NCBI RefSeq assembly: GCF_024539675.1
Contig: NZ_JAHHIT010000039.1
Coordinates: 62,001-126,000, forward strand
Length of the DNA: 64,000 bases
From: Streptomyces hilarionis
GTDB taxonomy: Bacteria > Actinomycetota > Actinomycetes > Streptomycetales > Streptomycetaceae
Reading direction: 5' to 3'
Shown: in pieces, positions 1-7,405 of the stretch
Numbering within the stretch: the first letter of the stretch is position 1
How the letters are laid out: each line of letters begins with the position of its first letter
Position numbers and translations under genes: made by a program
Notes under the pieces: generated by a model
What the model saw: only the letters and a program-made list of their open reading frames with translations
Told to the model about the DNA's origin: nothing
Databases searched by the model: none

Positions 1-552
1 CCACGACAGGTCCGGGTAGCTGCCCATGCCGATCACCACGAGGAAGAGCACGAGCATGGAGTACAGCAGCTGCTGGAGCTGTTGCAGGGCGAAGGAGATG
101 GGCAGCGAGGCGCGCGGGAAGTGCAGGGCGCGGACCAGGCCGAGGTTGCCGGAGATCGCGCGCACGCCGCTCATCACCGAGGTCTGCGTGAAGGTGAACA
201 CGAAGACGCCGGTGACCAGGAACGGGATGTAGACGTCCTTGGGCATCCCCCTGCCCGCGCCGAGGAGCAGGCCGAAGATCATGAAGTAGACGGCCGCGTT
301 CAGCAGCGGCGTGGCCACCTGCCACACCTGGCCGAGCTTGGCCTGGCTGTACTGCGCGGCCAGCTTCGCCCGGGAGAACGCCAGGATGAAGTGCCGGCGG
401 CCCCAGAGCTGGCGGACGTACGCCGGCAGCGGGGGGCGGGCGCCGCTCACGGCCAGCCCGTACTTGGCGGCCAACTGCGCCGCCGTGAGGCCCTCGTCGG
501 GCGACGGAGGCGCGCTCACGGCGACTCCGACGTCATGCGTTGTCTCACTCAC
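1..552 (-). CDS. ABC-2 type polysaccharide/teichoic-acid exporter permease (partial, N-terminal part)
   Basis: This is the membrane subunit of an ABC exporter of the Wzm/TagG type, which moves lipid-linked cell-surface polymers across the membrane. The gene runs off the left edge, so only about 184 N-terminal residues are visible: a cytoplasmic leader, an amphipathic stretch (LWGRRHFILAFSRAKLAAQY), then hydrophobic segments such as YFMIFGLLLGAG and MLVLFLVVIGMG. The text 'KLGQVWQVATPLLNAAVYF' matches the conserved start of the ABC-2 permease domain. The start used is GTG at 552. An internal GTG at 519, preceded by GGAG, is a good alternative. The ATPase partner would be expected just outside the window. 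Its neighbours (glycosyltransferase, CDP-alcohol transferases, nucleotidyltransferase) suggest it exports a glycosylated phospho-alcohol polymer. That substrate is inference. Confidence 0.85.
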   Translation of the reverse strand, partial: MSETTHDVGVAVSAPPSPDEGLTAAQLAAKYGLAVSGARPPLPAYVRQLWGRRHFILAFSRAKLAAQYSQAKLGQVWQVATPLLNAAVYFMIFGLLLGAGRGMPKDVYIPFLVTGVFVFTFTQTSVMSGVRAISGNLGLVRALHFPRASLPISFALQQLQQLLYSMLVLFLVVIGMGSYPDLSW

Positions 553-651
553 AAGTAGGAACTTTCGTCTTCGGGATGCGCGGCCTGGACCGGGCCGGCA
601 TGGGCCGGAAGGCCCGCGGTGGGGCCCGGAGTGTCCTCGGGGACGAGCTTG

Positions 652-1536
652 TCAGATGACCGGAGGCCGGCCCAGTCGGGTGAGCCGCCACACCGTGCGC
701 CACTTCATGGGCCGACGAGGTCCGCACGACGTGGTCCAGCCCTCCCGGAAGCCGCCGAACCACGCCTTGAGCGCGGCCCCCGAGGGGCGGCGGGCGAGCG
801 TGAGCAGCAGCCAGACCCCGAGGTAGACGGGGACCAGGGGGGCCGGAAGGTTGCGGCGGGCCAGCCAGACGCGGTTGCGGGCCACCATGCGGTGGTACAC
901 CGCGTGCCGCGAGGGCGCGGTCGTCGGGTGGTGGAGCACCATGTCGGACCGGTAGTCGATCATCCAGCCCGCGTCGAGGGCCCGCCATGCGAGGTCGGTC
1001 TCCTCGTGGGCGTAGAAGAACTCGTCCGGGAGCCCGCCGACCTGCGCGAAGACCTTCGTGCGCACGGCGTTGGCGCCGCCGAGGAAGGTGGTGACCCGGG
1101 AGGAGCGCATCGGGTCGGAGGCGCGCAGCCGGGGCACGTGGCGGCGCTGGGTGACGCCGGTGTCCGGGTCGGCGATCCGGAAGCTGACGATGCCCAGCCC
1201 CGGGTCGGCCTCGAAGGCCCGGCGGCACAGTTCGGCCGTGTCCTTGTGGGCGAGGAGGCCGTCGTCGTCGAGGAACAGCAGGACGTCGACGTCGCGGCCG
1301 CCGGGGCCGAAGGCCTCGATGCCCACGTTGCGGCCGCCGGGGATGCCGAGGTTCTCGGGCAGTTCGACGGTGCGGACGCCCTCGGGGACGTCCGGGACGG
1401 GGGCGCCGTTGCCGACGACCACCACCTCGACGCGGTCGCCCTCCTGCTCGGCTATGGAGTCGAGCAGGGCGCGCAGCTCGTCGGGGCGGTCGCCCATGGT
1501 GATGACGACCGCGCCGACCTTGAGTGCGGCGCTCAC
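652..1536 (-). CDS. family 2 glycosyltransferase
   Basis: A 294-residue GT-A fold glycosyltransferase that transfers a sugar from a nucleotide donor. Visible motifs are the N-terminal nucleotide-binding strand (KVGAVVITMGDRPDEL), the metal-binding DDD of LLFLDDDGLLA (about residues 90-100), a GG-x-NAVR acceptor loop, and the ED-type catalytic motif in YAHEETDLAWRA. A hydrophobic helix near residues 235-255 (VPVYLGVWLLLTLA) may hold it at the membrane. It starts with GTG at 1536, and its GTGA start overlaps the stop of the upstream CDP-alcohol transferase gene, so the two are probably translationally coupled. It resembles rhamnosyl- or galactofuranosyl-transferase-like GT2 enzymes of actinobacterial walls, but donor and acceptor cannot be read from the sequence. 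Confidence 0.85.
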   Translation of the reverse strand: MSAALKVGAVVITMGDRPDELRALLDSIAEQEGDRVEVVVVGNGAPVPDVPEGVRTVELPENLGIPGGRNVGIEAFGPGGRDVDVLLFLDDDGLLAHKDTAELCRRAFEADPGLGIVSFRIADPDTGVTQRRHVPRLRASDPMRSSRVTTFLGGANAVRTKVFAQVGGLPDEFFYAHEETDLAWRALDAGWMIDYRSDMVLHHPTTAPSRHAVYHRMVARNRVWLARRNLPAPLVPVYLGVWLLLTLARRPSGAALKAWFGGFREGWTTSCGPRRPMKWRTVWRLTRLGRPPVI

Positions 1537-2312
1537 TTCAGCCTGCTCGACGCGAGGATGGACACCAGGTGCAGCACGGTCTGCAACAGCGCGATGCCCG
1601 CGAGCACGGCGACGCCGAGCCGGGAGTAGAACAGGTCGCCGTGCACCTGGTCGAGGACGGCCAGCACCAGAATCAGCAGGGACGCCTCGATGCCGAGGAT
1701 CAGCCGGTGGAACTTGAGCGCCGAGGCGGCCCGGCGGGCCAGCGCCATGCCGGAGGAGCGCGGCTCGGACGCCGTCTCCTTGACCGGCGGCAGGCCGCCC
1801 TGGTGACGGGCGACGCCGACGAGGTCGGTCTCGGCCTTGATCAGGATCGCGCCCAGCGCGGCCAGTGTGCCGAGGAAGGCCCACAGCCAGTCGATCCGCC
1901 CGCTGCCCCACAGGTCGGCGGCGCGCAGCCCGAACCCGACGAGGACCGCCGCGTCGGTGAGATACGCCCCGACCCGGTCCAGGTAGACGCCGCCGAGCGA
2001 GTACTGCTTCTTCCAGCGCGCGATCTCGCCGTCGACGCAGTCGAGCAGCAGGTACATCTGCACGCACACCACGCCGAGGACGGCGCCCCAGATCCCCGGC
2101 ACCAGCAGTGCCGGGGCCGCGAGGACGCCGAAGACGGTCATCAGATACGTGAGCTGGTTGGGCGTGACCCTGGTGTTCACCAGGTAGCGGTCGACCCGCA
2201 GGGACACCTCGCGCATGTAGAGGCGCCCCATCCAGTGCTCACCGCTGCGCCGGTCCTTCACCCCCGGAGGGTGGACGACCGGTCTGAGTTCAGCTACCGA
2301 TGGCCTTGACAT
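1533..2312 (-). CDS. CDP-alcohol phosphatidyltransferase family membrane protein with altered catalytic motif
   Basis: A 259-residue polytopic membrane enzyme of the CDP-alcohol phosphatidyltransferase fold, which moves a phospho-alcohol from a CDP carrier to a second alcohol. The family signature D-x2-D-G-x2-A-R-x8-G-x3-D-x3-D begins at Asp91: D91, D94, G95, A98, R99, G108 and D112 are present, but the fourth aspartate (position 116), the usual catalytic base, is alanine (LDRVGAYL). It may use another base, act on a different substrate, or be a non-catalytic partner of the intact homologue at 4088-5917. Several hydrophobic helices follow. The ATG at 2312 lies inside the end of the preceding gene. 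Met28 or Met33 would be alternative starts. Substrate unknown. Confidence 0.82.
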   Translation of the reverse strand: MSRPSVAELRPVVHPPGVKDRRSGEHWMGRLYMREVSLRVDRYLVNTRVTPNQLTYLMTVFGVLAAPALLVPGIWGAVLGVVCVQMYLLLDCVDGEIARWKKQYSLGGVYLDRVGAYLTDAAVLVGFGLRAADLWGSGRIDWLWAFLGTLAALGAILIKAETDLVGVARHQGGLPPVKETASEPRSSGMALARRAASALKFHRLILGIEASLLILVLAVLDQVHGDLFYSRLGVAVLAGIALLQTVLHLVSILASSRLK

Positions 2313-3351
2313 AGTCGGCGTAGACGTCCTTGATCTGTTCGGTCTTGAGGTCGAGGTGTTCGAGGATCGTGTAGCGGCCGGGCCGGGTCTCCGGGGCGAA
2401 CTCCACGGCCCGGACGAACTCGTCCGCCGTGAAGCCGATGTCCTCGGGCAGGACCGGCAGTCCGTGGCGGCGCAGCACCTGCGCCATGTAGGCCGACTCC
2501 TCGTGGGCGCCGCGCAGGTACATCGCGAAGGCCGCGCCGAGGCCGCACTGCTCGCCGTGGGCGGCCGCCCGCCGGGGGAAGAGCAGGTCGAAGGCGTGGT
2601 TGATCTCGTGGCAGGCGCCGGAGGACGGGCGGGAGTCGCCCGACACCGACATCGCGATGCCGCTGAGCACCAGCGCCTCGGCCAGGACCTGGAGGAAGTC
2701 GGTGTCCTGGATGCCGCCCGGGTGCCTGAGCACCGCCTCGCCGGCCTGGCGGGCGATCGCGGCGGCCAGCCCGTCGATCTTCTCGCCCTTGACGCGGTTG
2801 GCCAGTTCCCAGTCCGCGATGGCCGAGATGTTCGACACCGCGTCGCCGATGCCGGCGCGCACGAACCGCACCGGGGCCTCGCGGATGACGTCCAGGTCGA
2901 TGACGACGGCGATGGGGTTCGGGACGCCGTAGGAGCCGCGTCCCGCGTCGTTGTCGAGGGTGGCGACCGGGGAGCACAGGCCGTCGTGCGCGAGGTTGGT
3001 CGGCACGGCGACGAGCGGGAGGCCCACCCGTGCCGCGGCGAACTTCGCGCAGTCGATGATCTTGCCGCCGCCCAGGCCCACGACGGCGTCGTAGTGGCCG
3101 GCCTTTATGTCGCCGGCCAGCCGGACGGCGTCGTCCAGGGTGCCGCCGCCCACCTCGTACCAGGTGGCGCCCGGCAGGGCCGGGGTGAGGCGCTCGCGCA
3201 GCCGGGCGCCCGAGCCGCCGCTGACGGCGATCGCGAGCTTGCCGGAGTGCGAGATCCGCTCGTCGGCGAGGACCCCGACCAGGTCGTCGAGGGCGCCCGG
3301 GCGGATGTCGACGACGACGGGCGAGGGGATCAGCCGGGTCAGTACTGGCAC
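2290..3351 (-). CDS. sn-glycerol-1-phosphate dehydrogenase-like enzyme (EgsA/AraM type, iron-containing alcohol dehydrogenase superfamily)
   Basis: A 353-residue NAD(P)- and metal-dependent dehydrogenase. The glycine-rich nucleotide loop VVGLGGGKIIDCAKFAA, the PTNLAHDGLCSPVA segment (compare PTxxSHDGIxSPxA of archaeal glycerol-1-phosphate dehydrogenases), AGIGDAVSNISAIADW, and the metal ligands in SSGACHEINHAFD and AAHGEQCG all fit the G1PDH/AraM group, which reduces dihydroxyacetone phosphate to glycerol 1-phosphate. The start is GTG at 3351, inside the end of the nucleotidyltransferase gene. Placed beside a CMP-transferase and two CDP-alcohol transferases, it probably makes the phospho-alcohol that is then activated. 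The family is clear. The exact substrate (glycerone phosphate or a related keto-phosphate) is inferred. Confidence 0.85.
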   Translation of the reverse strand: MPVLTRLIPSPVVVDIRPGALDDLVGVLADERISHSGKLAIAVSGGSGARLRERLTPALPGATWYEVGGGTLDDAVRLAGDIKAGHYDAVVGLGGGKIIDCAKFAAARVGLPLVAVPTNLAHDGLCSPVATLDNDAGRGSYGVPNPIAVVIDLDVIREAPVRFVRAGIGDAVSNISAIADWELANRVKGEKIDGLAAAIARQAGEAVLRHPGGIQDTDFLQVLAEALVLSGIAMSVSGDSRPSSGACHEINHAFDLLFPRRAAAHGEQCGLGAAFAMYLRGAHEESAYMAQVLRRHGLPVLPEDIGFTADEFVRAVEFAPETRPGRYTILEHLDLKTEQIKDVYADYVKAIGS

Positions 3352-4091
3352 GCGATCTCCCGTCCGCGGGCGAGGTCGTCGTGGTTGTCGATCTCGACCC
3401 ACGCGACGTCGCCGATCGGCGCCACGTCGATCCGGAAGCCGCGGTTCACCAGCTCCTGGTAGCCGTGCTCGTAGAACTGCTGCGGGTCGGTCTCCCACAC
3501 GGTCTTGAGCGCGTCGGCCAGCTCGGGGGCCGCGTCGCCCTCGATGAGGGTGACGCCGATGTACTCGCCGGTGGCCTCGGCCGGGTCCATCAGCTTGGTG
3601 ATCCTCGTCATGCCCTTCTCGGGGTCGACGACGACCTTCATCTCCTCGTCGGCGAGGGACTTGACGGTGTCCAGCGCGAGGATGATCCGCCGGCCCTCGC
3701 CGCGCGCGGCGAGCAGGGTCTTCTCCACGGAGACGGGGTGCACGGTGTCGCCGTTGGCGAGGATCACGCCGTCCTTGAGGGCGTCACGGCCGCACCACAG
3801 GGAGTAGGCGTTGTTCCACTCCTCGGCCTTGTCGTTGTCGATGAGGGTCAGCTTGAGGCCGTACTTGGCCTCCAGCGCCGCCTTGCGCTCGTACACGGCC
3901 TCCTTGCGGTAGCCGACGATCACCGCGACCTCGGTCAGACCGATCTCGGCGAAGTTGCCGAGCGTCAGGTCCAGCACCGTGGGCTCGCCCTCTATGCCCG
4001 CAGGTCCCACCGGCACCAGCGCCTTGGGCAGGCTGTCGGTGTAGGGACGCAGACGCCGTCCGGCGCCGGCCGCCAGCACGAGGCCGATCAT
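3339..4091 (-). CDS. nucleotidyltransferase (LicC / inositol-phosphate cytidylyltransferase-like)
   Basis: A 250-residue soluble NTP-transferase. It opens with the pyrophosphorylase signature LAAGAGRRLRPYT..LPKALVPV (residues 5-28), has the metal-binding NGDTVH segment, and carries EEWNNAYSLW, which resembles the NN-x-YSL motif of enzymes that activate small phospho-alcohols such as phosphocholine or inositol phosphate with CTP. It therefore probably converts a phospho-alcohol to its CDP derivative for the neighbouring CDP-alcohol transferases. The ATG at 4091 overlaps the stop of the upstream gene (ATGA), and its own stop overlaps the start of the dehydrogenase gene, so three consecutive enzymes are translationally linked. 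Whether it prefers CTP over other nucleotides cannot be seen. Confidence 0.83.
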   Translation of the reverse strand: MIGLVLAAGAGRRLRPYTDSLPKALVPVGPAGIEGEPTVLDLTLGNFAEIGLTEVAVIVGYRKEAVYERKAALEAKYGLKLTLIDNDKAEEWNNAYSLWCGRDALKDGVILANGDTVHPVSVEKTLLAARGEGRRIILALDTVKSLADEEMKVVVDPEKGMTRITKLMDPAEATGEYIGVTLIEGDAAPELADALKTVWETDPQQFYEHGYQELVNRGFRIDVAPIGDVAWVEIDNHDDLARGREIACQY

Positions 4092-5917
4092 GCGGGTTCT
4101 CCTTCGTCGTGTACGGCGGGGGCCCCTGCGGACACCCAGAAGCGGATGCTCTCCACGAGCACCACCAGGGCGACGGCCACGGCGAGCACCGTGAGCGCGA
4201 CCTCGAACTGCGAGGCGGTGAGCAGCGCGGCCAGCACGGCCACGAGCAGCGTCCGCCCTTCCTGCCCCCCGACGGCGCGCACCAGCCAGGCCGGCGGCGC
4301 TCCGGCGTTGCCGCGGATGCGGTACACCGTGTCGTAGTGATGGTAGGCGACGGCGGCCACCAGGCCGAATGCCGCCGGAAGCGCCGCACCGCCCCCGCTG
4401 CCGGCCGCCAGGACGAGGACCGTGCAGTATTCGGCGGCCCGGAAGAACGGCGGGATCAGCCAGTCGAGGGAGCCCTTGAGGGGGTGCGAGAGCGCCTCGG
4501 CGGACAGGGCGACGTAGACCACCGCCGCCAGGACGAGCCACCAGCTCGGTCCCCACACCCAGGCGCCGGCCGTCATCAGCACGGCGCCGGCGGCGGCGGA
4601 GAGGGGGGCGGTGCGGCGGGGCCTGCCCGGCGCGAAGCGGATCAGCGGCTCGGCCAGCGGGCCGGTGTCCGCGAGGTCGGCCAGCGCCTGCGCCGCCCGG
4701 TCGGTGCGCCGGGCCTTGCGGGTCAGCGAGCGCAGCACGCGTCCGGCGGTGGTGTAGGTCGCCGCGAAGGCGCAGCCGATCAGCAGCACGACGAAGGTGA
4801 CGCGCGGGGTCGTCACGGCGGTGAGCACGGCGATCATGGCCCATCGTTCGCCGATGGGCAGCACTATCATCCGCCGCACCCAGACCGTCCAGCCGACGCT
4901 GTCGAGCTTGTCGGAGAGGGCGGCGGTGGGGCTGGTGTTGGCGGTGGCGTCGTGGTTGGCCTCGTTGAAGGAGAAGTCCACGACGTGCCGGCAGGTCTGA
5001 AGGATCATCGCGCCCAGCGCGAGCGCCCACACGTCGTCGCCGCCGCGGGCGGCGCCGAGCGCGAGGCCGGCGTAGTAGGCGTACTCCTTAGCCCGGTCGA
5101 AGGTGGCGTCGAGCCACGCGCCGAGCGTGGAGTACTGGAGGGAGTAGCGGGCGAGCTGGCCGTCGGTGCAGTCCAGCACGAAGGACGCGATGAGCAGGAC
5201 GCCGGCCGCGACGAACCCGGTGCGCGTGCCGGTGGCCGCGCAGGCCGCCGCCATGAGCGCGGTGATCAGCGACGCGGTGGTGACCTGGTTGGGCGTGAGG
5301 CCGCGGCGGGCGCACCAGCGCGCGATGTAGCGCGAGTACGGGCTGATGAAGTGGGTGGTGAAGAAGCCGTCGCGGGCCTTGACGGCCGACTTCAGCCGGA
5401 CGGCCTCGTCGTCCACGGCGGCGACGGCCTGCCGTGCCTCGTTGCGGGCCTGCGGATCGGCGGGGACCTCGGCGACCAGACTGCCGAGCTCCGGGCGGTG
5501 CACGTCGACGCCGTCGGCGTCGAGGGAGGCGACGATGCGGTCGGCGAGGCTGTCGACGTCCTCCACGCTCGACGTGGTCCGCGCGAGGGCGCCGCCTCCG
5601 GCGCCGCCGCCGGAGGCGGAGTTCTCCCGGGCCATCGCGCGGGTCAGGGCCTGCCGGCCGGCCGGCTGCGCGGTCAGCGCGCCCGGGATCGCGGCGAGCG
5701 GGAAGCGGGGGTCGGTCAGGCCGAGACGCAGCGCGTGCTCGTGACCCACGAAGCGGGCGTCCACGACGGCGACGCGCCGGTCGCCCGGGACGGCGGCGAG
5801 GAGGGCCTCGGCGTCACCGGCGTCGGCGGCGGTCCGGACGTCGAAGCCGAGGGACCGCAGATCGCCCTCGATCGACGATCCGGGGACCGGCGAGCCGGTG
5901 AGGATGGCGGTCGACAA
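4088..5917 (-). CDS. multidomain CDP-alcohol phosphatidyltransferase with C-terminal DUF5941-type region
   Basis: A 609-residue protein, more than twice the usual length of this family. Residues 1-170 form a soluble N-terminal region I do not recognise. Residues about 195-400 hold the CDP-alcohol phosphatidyltransferase domain with an intact signature (D249, D252, G253, A256, R257, G266, D270, D274). Residues about 430-600 are a second hydrophobic region resembling what is annotated DUF5941 in Streptomyces. The start is TTG at 5917, chosen because GGGAG lies 9 bases upstream. This is the first gene of the minus-strand operon and the only one of the two homologues with a complete catalytic motif. 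It probably transfers a phospho-alcohol made by the next two enzymes onto a lipid or glycan. Confidence 0.85.
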   Translation of the reverse strand: MSTAILTGSPVPGSSIEGDLRSLGFDVRTAADAGDAEALLAAVPGDRRVAVVDARFVGHEHALRLGLTDPRFPLAAIPGALTAQPAGRQALTRAMARENSASGGGAGGGALARTTSSVEDVDSLADRIVASLDADGVDVHRPELGSLVAEVPADPQARNEARQAVAAVDDEAVRLKSAVKARDGFFTTHFISPYSRYIARWCARRGLTPNQVTTASLITALMAAACAATGTRTGFVAAGVLLIASFVLDCTDGQLARYSLQYSTLGAWLDATFDRAKEYAYYAGLALGAARGGDDVWALALGAMILQTCRHVVDFSFNEANHDATANTSPTAALSDKLDSVGWTVWVRRMIVLPIGERWAMIAVLTAVTTPRVTFVVLLIGCAFAATYTTAGRVLRSLTRKARRTDRAAQALADLADTGPLAEPLIRFAPGRPRRTAPLSAAAGAVLMTAGAWVWGPSWWLVLAAVVYVALSAEALSHPLKGSLDWLIPPFFRAAEYCTVLVLAAGSGGGAALPAAFGLVAAVAYHHYDTVYRIRGNAGAPPAWLVRAVGGQEGRTLLVAVLAALLTASQFEVALTVLAVAVALVVLVESIRFWVSAGAPAVHDEGEPA

Positions 5918-6260
5918 CCGAACTCACTCCCTGGTCCGGCGCGCACGCCGGTCATGTACAGAATGGGGGGCGCCCCTTGGCCGCACCGGCGGTCTCACCG
6001 GTGGCCGCGCCAGGCGGGCGGCATGTCGGCTGAGGCTATCGGATGCCGACGGGGCCGTGTTCACCGCCCGTTCGGGCCCGATCGGCCCCGATCCGGCGGC
6101 CCGGGCGCGAACCCGGTCCGGCCCCGGCTTGAACCTGCCTTTGCCGAGATCATCATCGGTGATCGGCGGCCCGGCCGACAAACCCGTGCCGCGCAGAGCC
6201 GACATCGCCGACAAACCCCACCCCGGCGGGGTGCTCACGCGTCGGCATAGGGTCTCAGGC
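5918..6260. other. divergent intergenic region upstream of the DUF5941 operon and galE
   Basis: This 343-bp gap lies between two divergent transcription units, so it should hold both promoters. I see no gene. It has two exact copies of GCCGACAAACCC (6174-6185 and 6207-6218) spaced 33 bp, about three helical turns, and a short inverted repeat GATCA-N7-TGATC near 6147-6163. No convincing -35/-10 pair could be assigned. Confidence 0.5.
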
Positions 6261-7229
6261 ATGACGTGGCTGATCACCGGCGGAGCCGGATACATTGGGG
6301 CGCACACCGCACGGTCCATGACCGAGGCCGGCGAGCGCGTGGTCGTGGTGGACGATCTCTCCACGGGCTCGGCCGTGCGGCTCGGGGCGGACGTCACGCT
6401 CGTGCGGGGCTCGGCCCTCGACACCGCCCTGGTCGAGCGGGTGCTCGCCGAGCACTGTGTGACGGGCGTGGTGCACCTGGCCGCGCACAAGCAGGTCGGC
6501 GAGTCCGTGGCGCAGCCCACCCGCTACTACCGGGACAACGTCGGCGGTCTGGCCGCCCTGCTCGACGTGGTCGCCGCGGCCGGTGTCCGGCGGTTCCTGT
6601 TCTCCTCCTCCGCCGCCGTCTACGGCAACCCGGACGTGGACCTCATCACGGAGGACACCCCGTGCTCGCCGGTGAACCCCTACGGCGAGACCAAGCTCGC
6701 GGGCGAATGGCTGGTGCGGGCGGCCGGACACGCGCACGGCATCGCGACGACGTGCCTGCGCTACTTCAACGTGGCCGGGGCCATGGCGCCCGAGCTCGCC
6801 GACACCGGCGTCTTCAACGTCGTGCCGATGGTGTTCGACCGGCTCACCCGGGGCGAGGCCCCGCGGATCTTCGGCGCGGACTACGACACCGCCGACGGCA
6901 CCTGCGTCCGCGACTACATCCATGTCGCCGACCTGGCGGAGGCGCACCTCGCGGCGGCCCGGCGGCTGTCCGCGCCGGACGCGGTGGGCGATCTCACGGT
7001 GAACATCGGCCGCGGCGAGGGCGTCTCCGTGCGCGAGCTGGTCACGCTCATCGGCGAGGTCACCGGCGACGCCCGGCCCGCGGTGGTCGAGGGCCGCAGG
7101 CCCGGGGACGCGCCGCGCGCGGTGGCCTCGGCGGAGCTGGCGGCCCGGGAACTGGGCTGGACGGCCCGGCGGGGCGTGCGCGAGATGGTCGAGTCGGCCT
7201 GGCGCGGCTGGCAGCTGCACCGCGCCTGA
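6261..7229 (+). CDS. galE: UDP-glucose 4-epimerase
   Basis: A 322-residue extended short-chain dehydrogenase/reductase that interconverts UDP-glucose and UDP-galactose through a 4-keto intermediate on bound NAD. Visible are the GGAGYIG nucleotide loop (residues 7-13), the SSSAAVYG substrate segment and the catalytic YGETK motif, plus the galE-type CLRYFNVAGA and CVRDYIHVADLA strings. Length is slightly short of the usual 330-340. The ATG at 6261 was chosen because the protein then begins directly at the MTWLITGGAG strand. The gene is divergent from the surface-polymer operon, so it may supply UDP-galactose to the glycosyltransferase there. General galactose metabolism is equally possible, and streptomycetes usually have several galE copies. 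Confidence 0.88.
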   Translation: MTWLITGGAGYIGAHTARSMTEAGERVVVVDDLSTGSAVRLGADVTLVRGSALDTALVERVLAEHCVTGVVHLAAHKQVGESVAQPTRYYRDNVGGLAALLDVVAAAGVRRFLFSSSAAVYGNPDVDLITEDTPCSPVNPYGETKLAGEWLVRAAGHAHGIATTCLRYFNVAGAMAPELADTGVFNVVPMVFDRLTRGEAPRIFGADYDTADGTCVRDYIHVADLAEAHLAAARRLSAPDAVGDLTVNIGRGEGVSVRELVTLIGEVTGDARPAVVEGRRPGDAPRAVASAELAARELGWTARRGVREMVESAWRGWQLHRA

Positions 7230-7271
7230 GCGGGCGGGCGCCCGGACCCCCGCGCCGAGCCCTCCGGGAAC

Positions 7272-7306
7272 GCCCTGACCTGGGCATCGTTTCCGCAGGT
7301 CAGGGC
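7272..7306 (+). terminator. 10-bp perfect inverted repeat between galE and the cation exporter gene
   Basis: The arms GCCCTGACCT and AGGTCAGGGC are perfectly complementary and flank a 15-nt loop. The site lies about 40 bp after galE and 100 bp before the next start codon. It may be a rho-independent-like terminator without a T-tract, or an operator for the cation exporter. The sequence alone does not decide. Confidence 0.45.
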
Positions 7307-7405
7307 ACATGACAACGGTATTCGGTGCCGCGTTGCCGGATACCCCCCACCCGTAGTTGACTGTGGTCCCGGGCGGACACGACCGATCACGAAGGGGCGG
7401 CTTCC

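Noticed and set aside
7306..7330. A Zur-type operator upstream of the cation exporter (CATGACAACGGTATTC)
   Set aside because: It resembles one half of a Zur box, but the second half does not match well. I could not support it without a weight-matrix scan, though regulation by Zur of the homologous gene is known.
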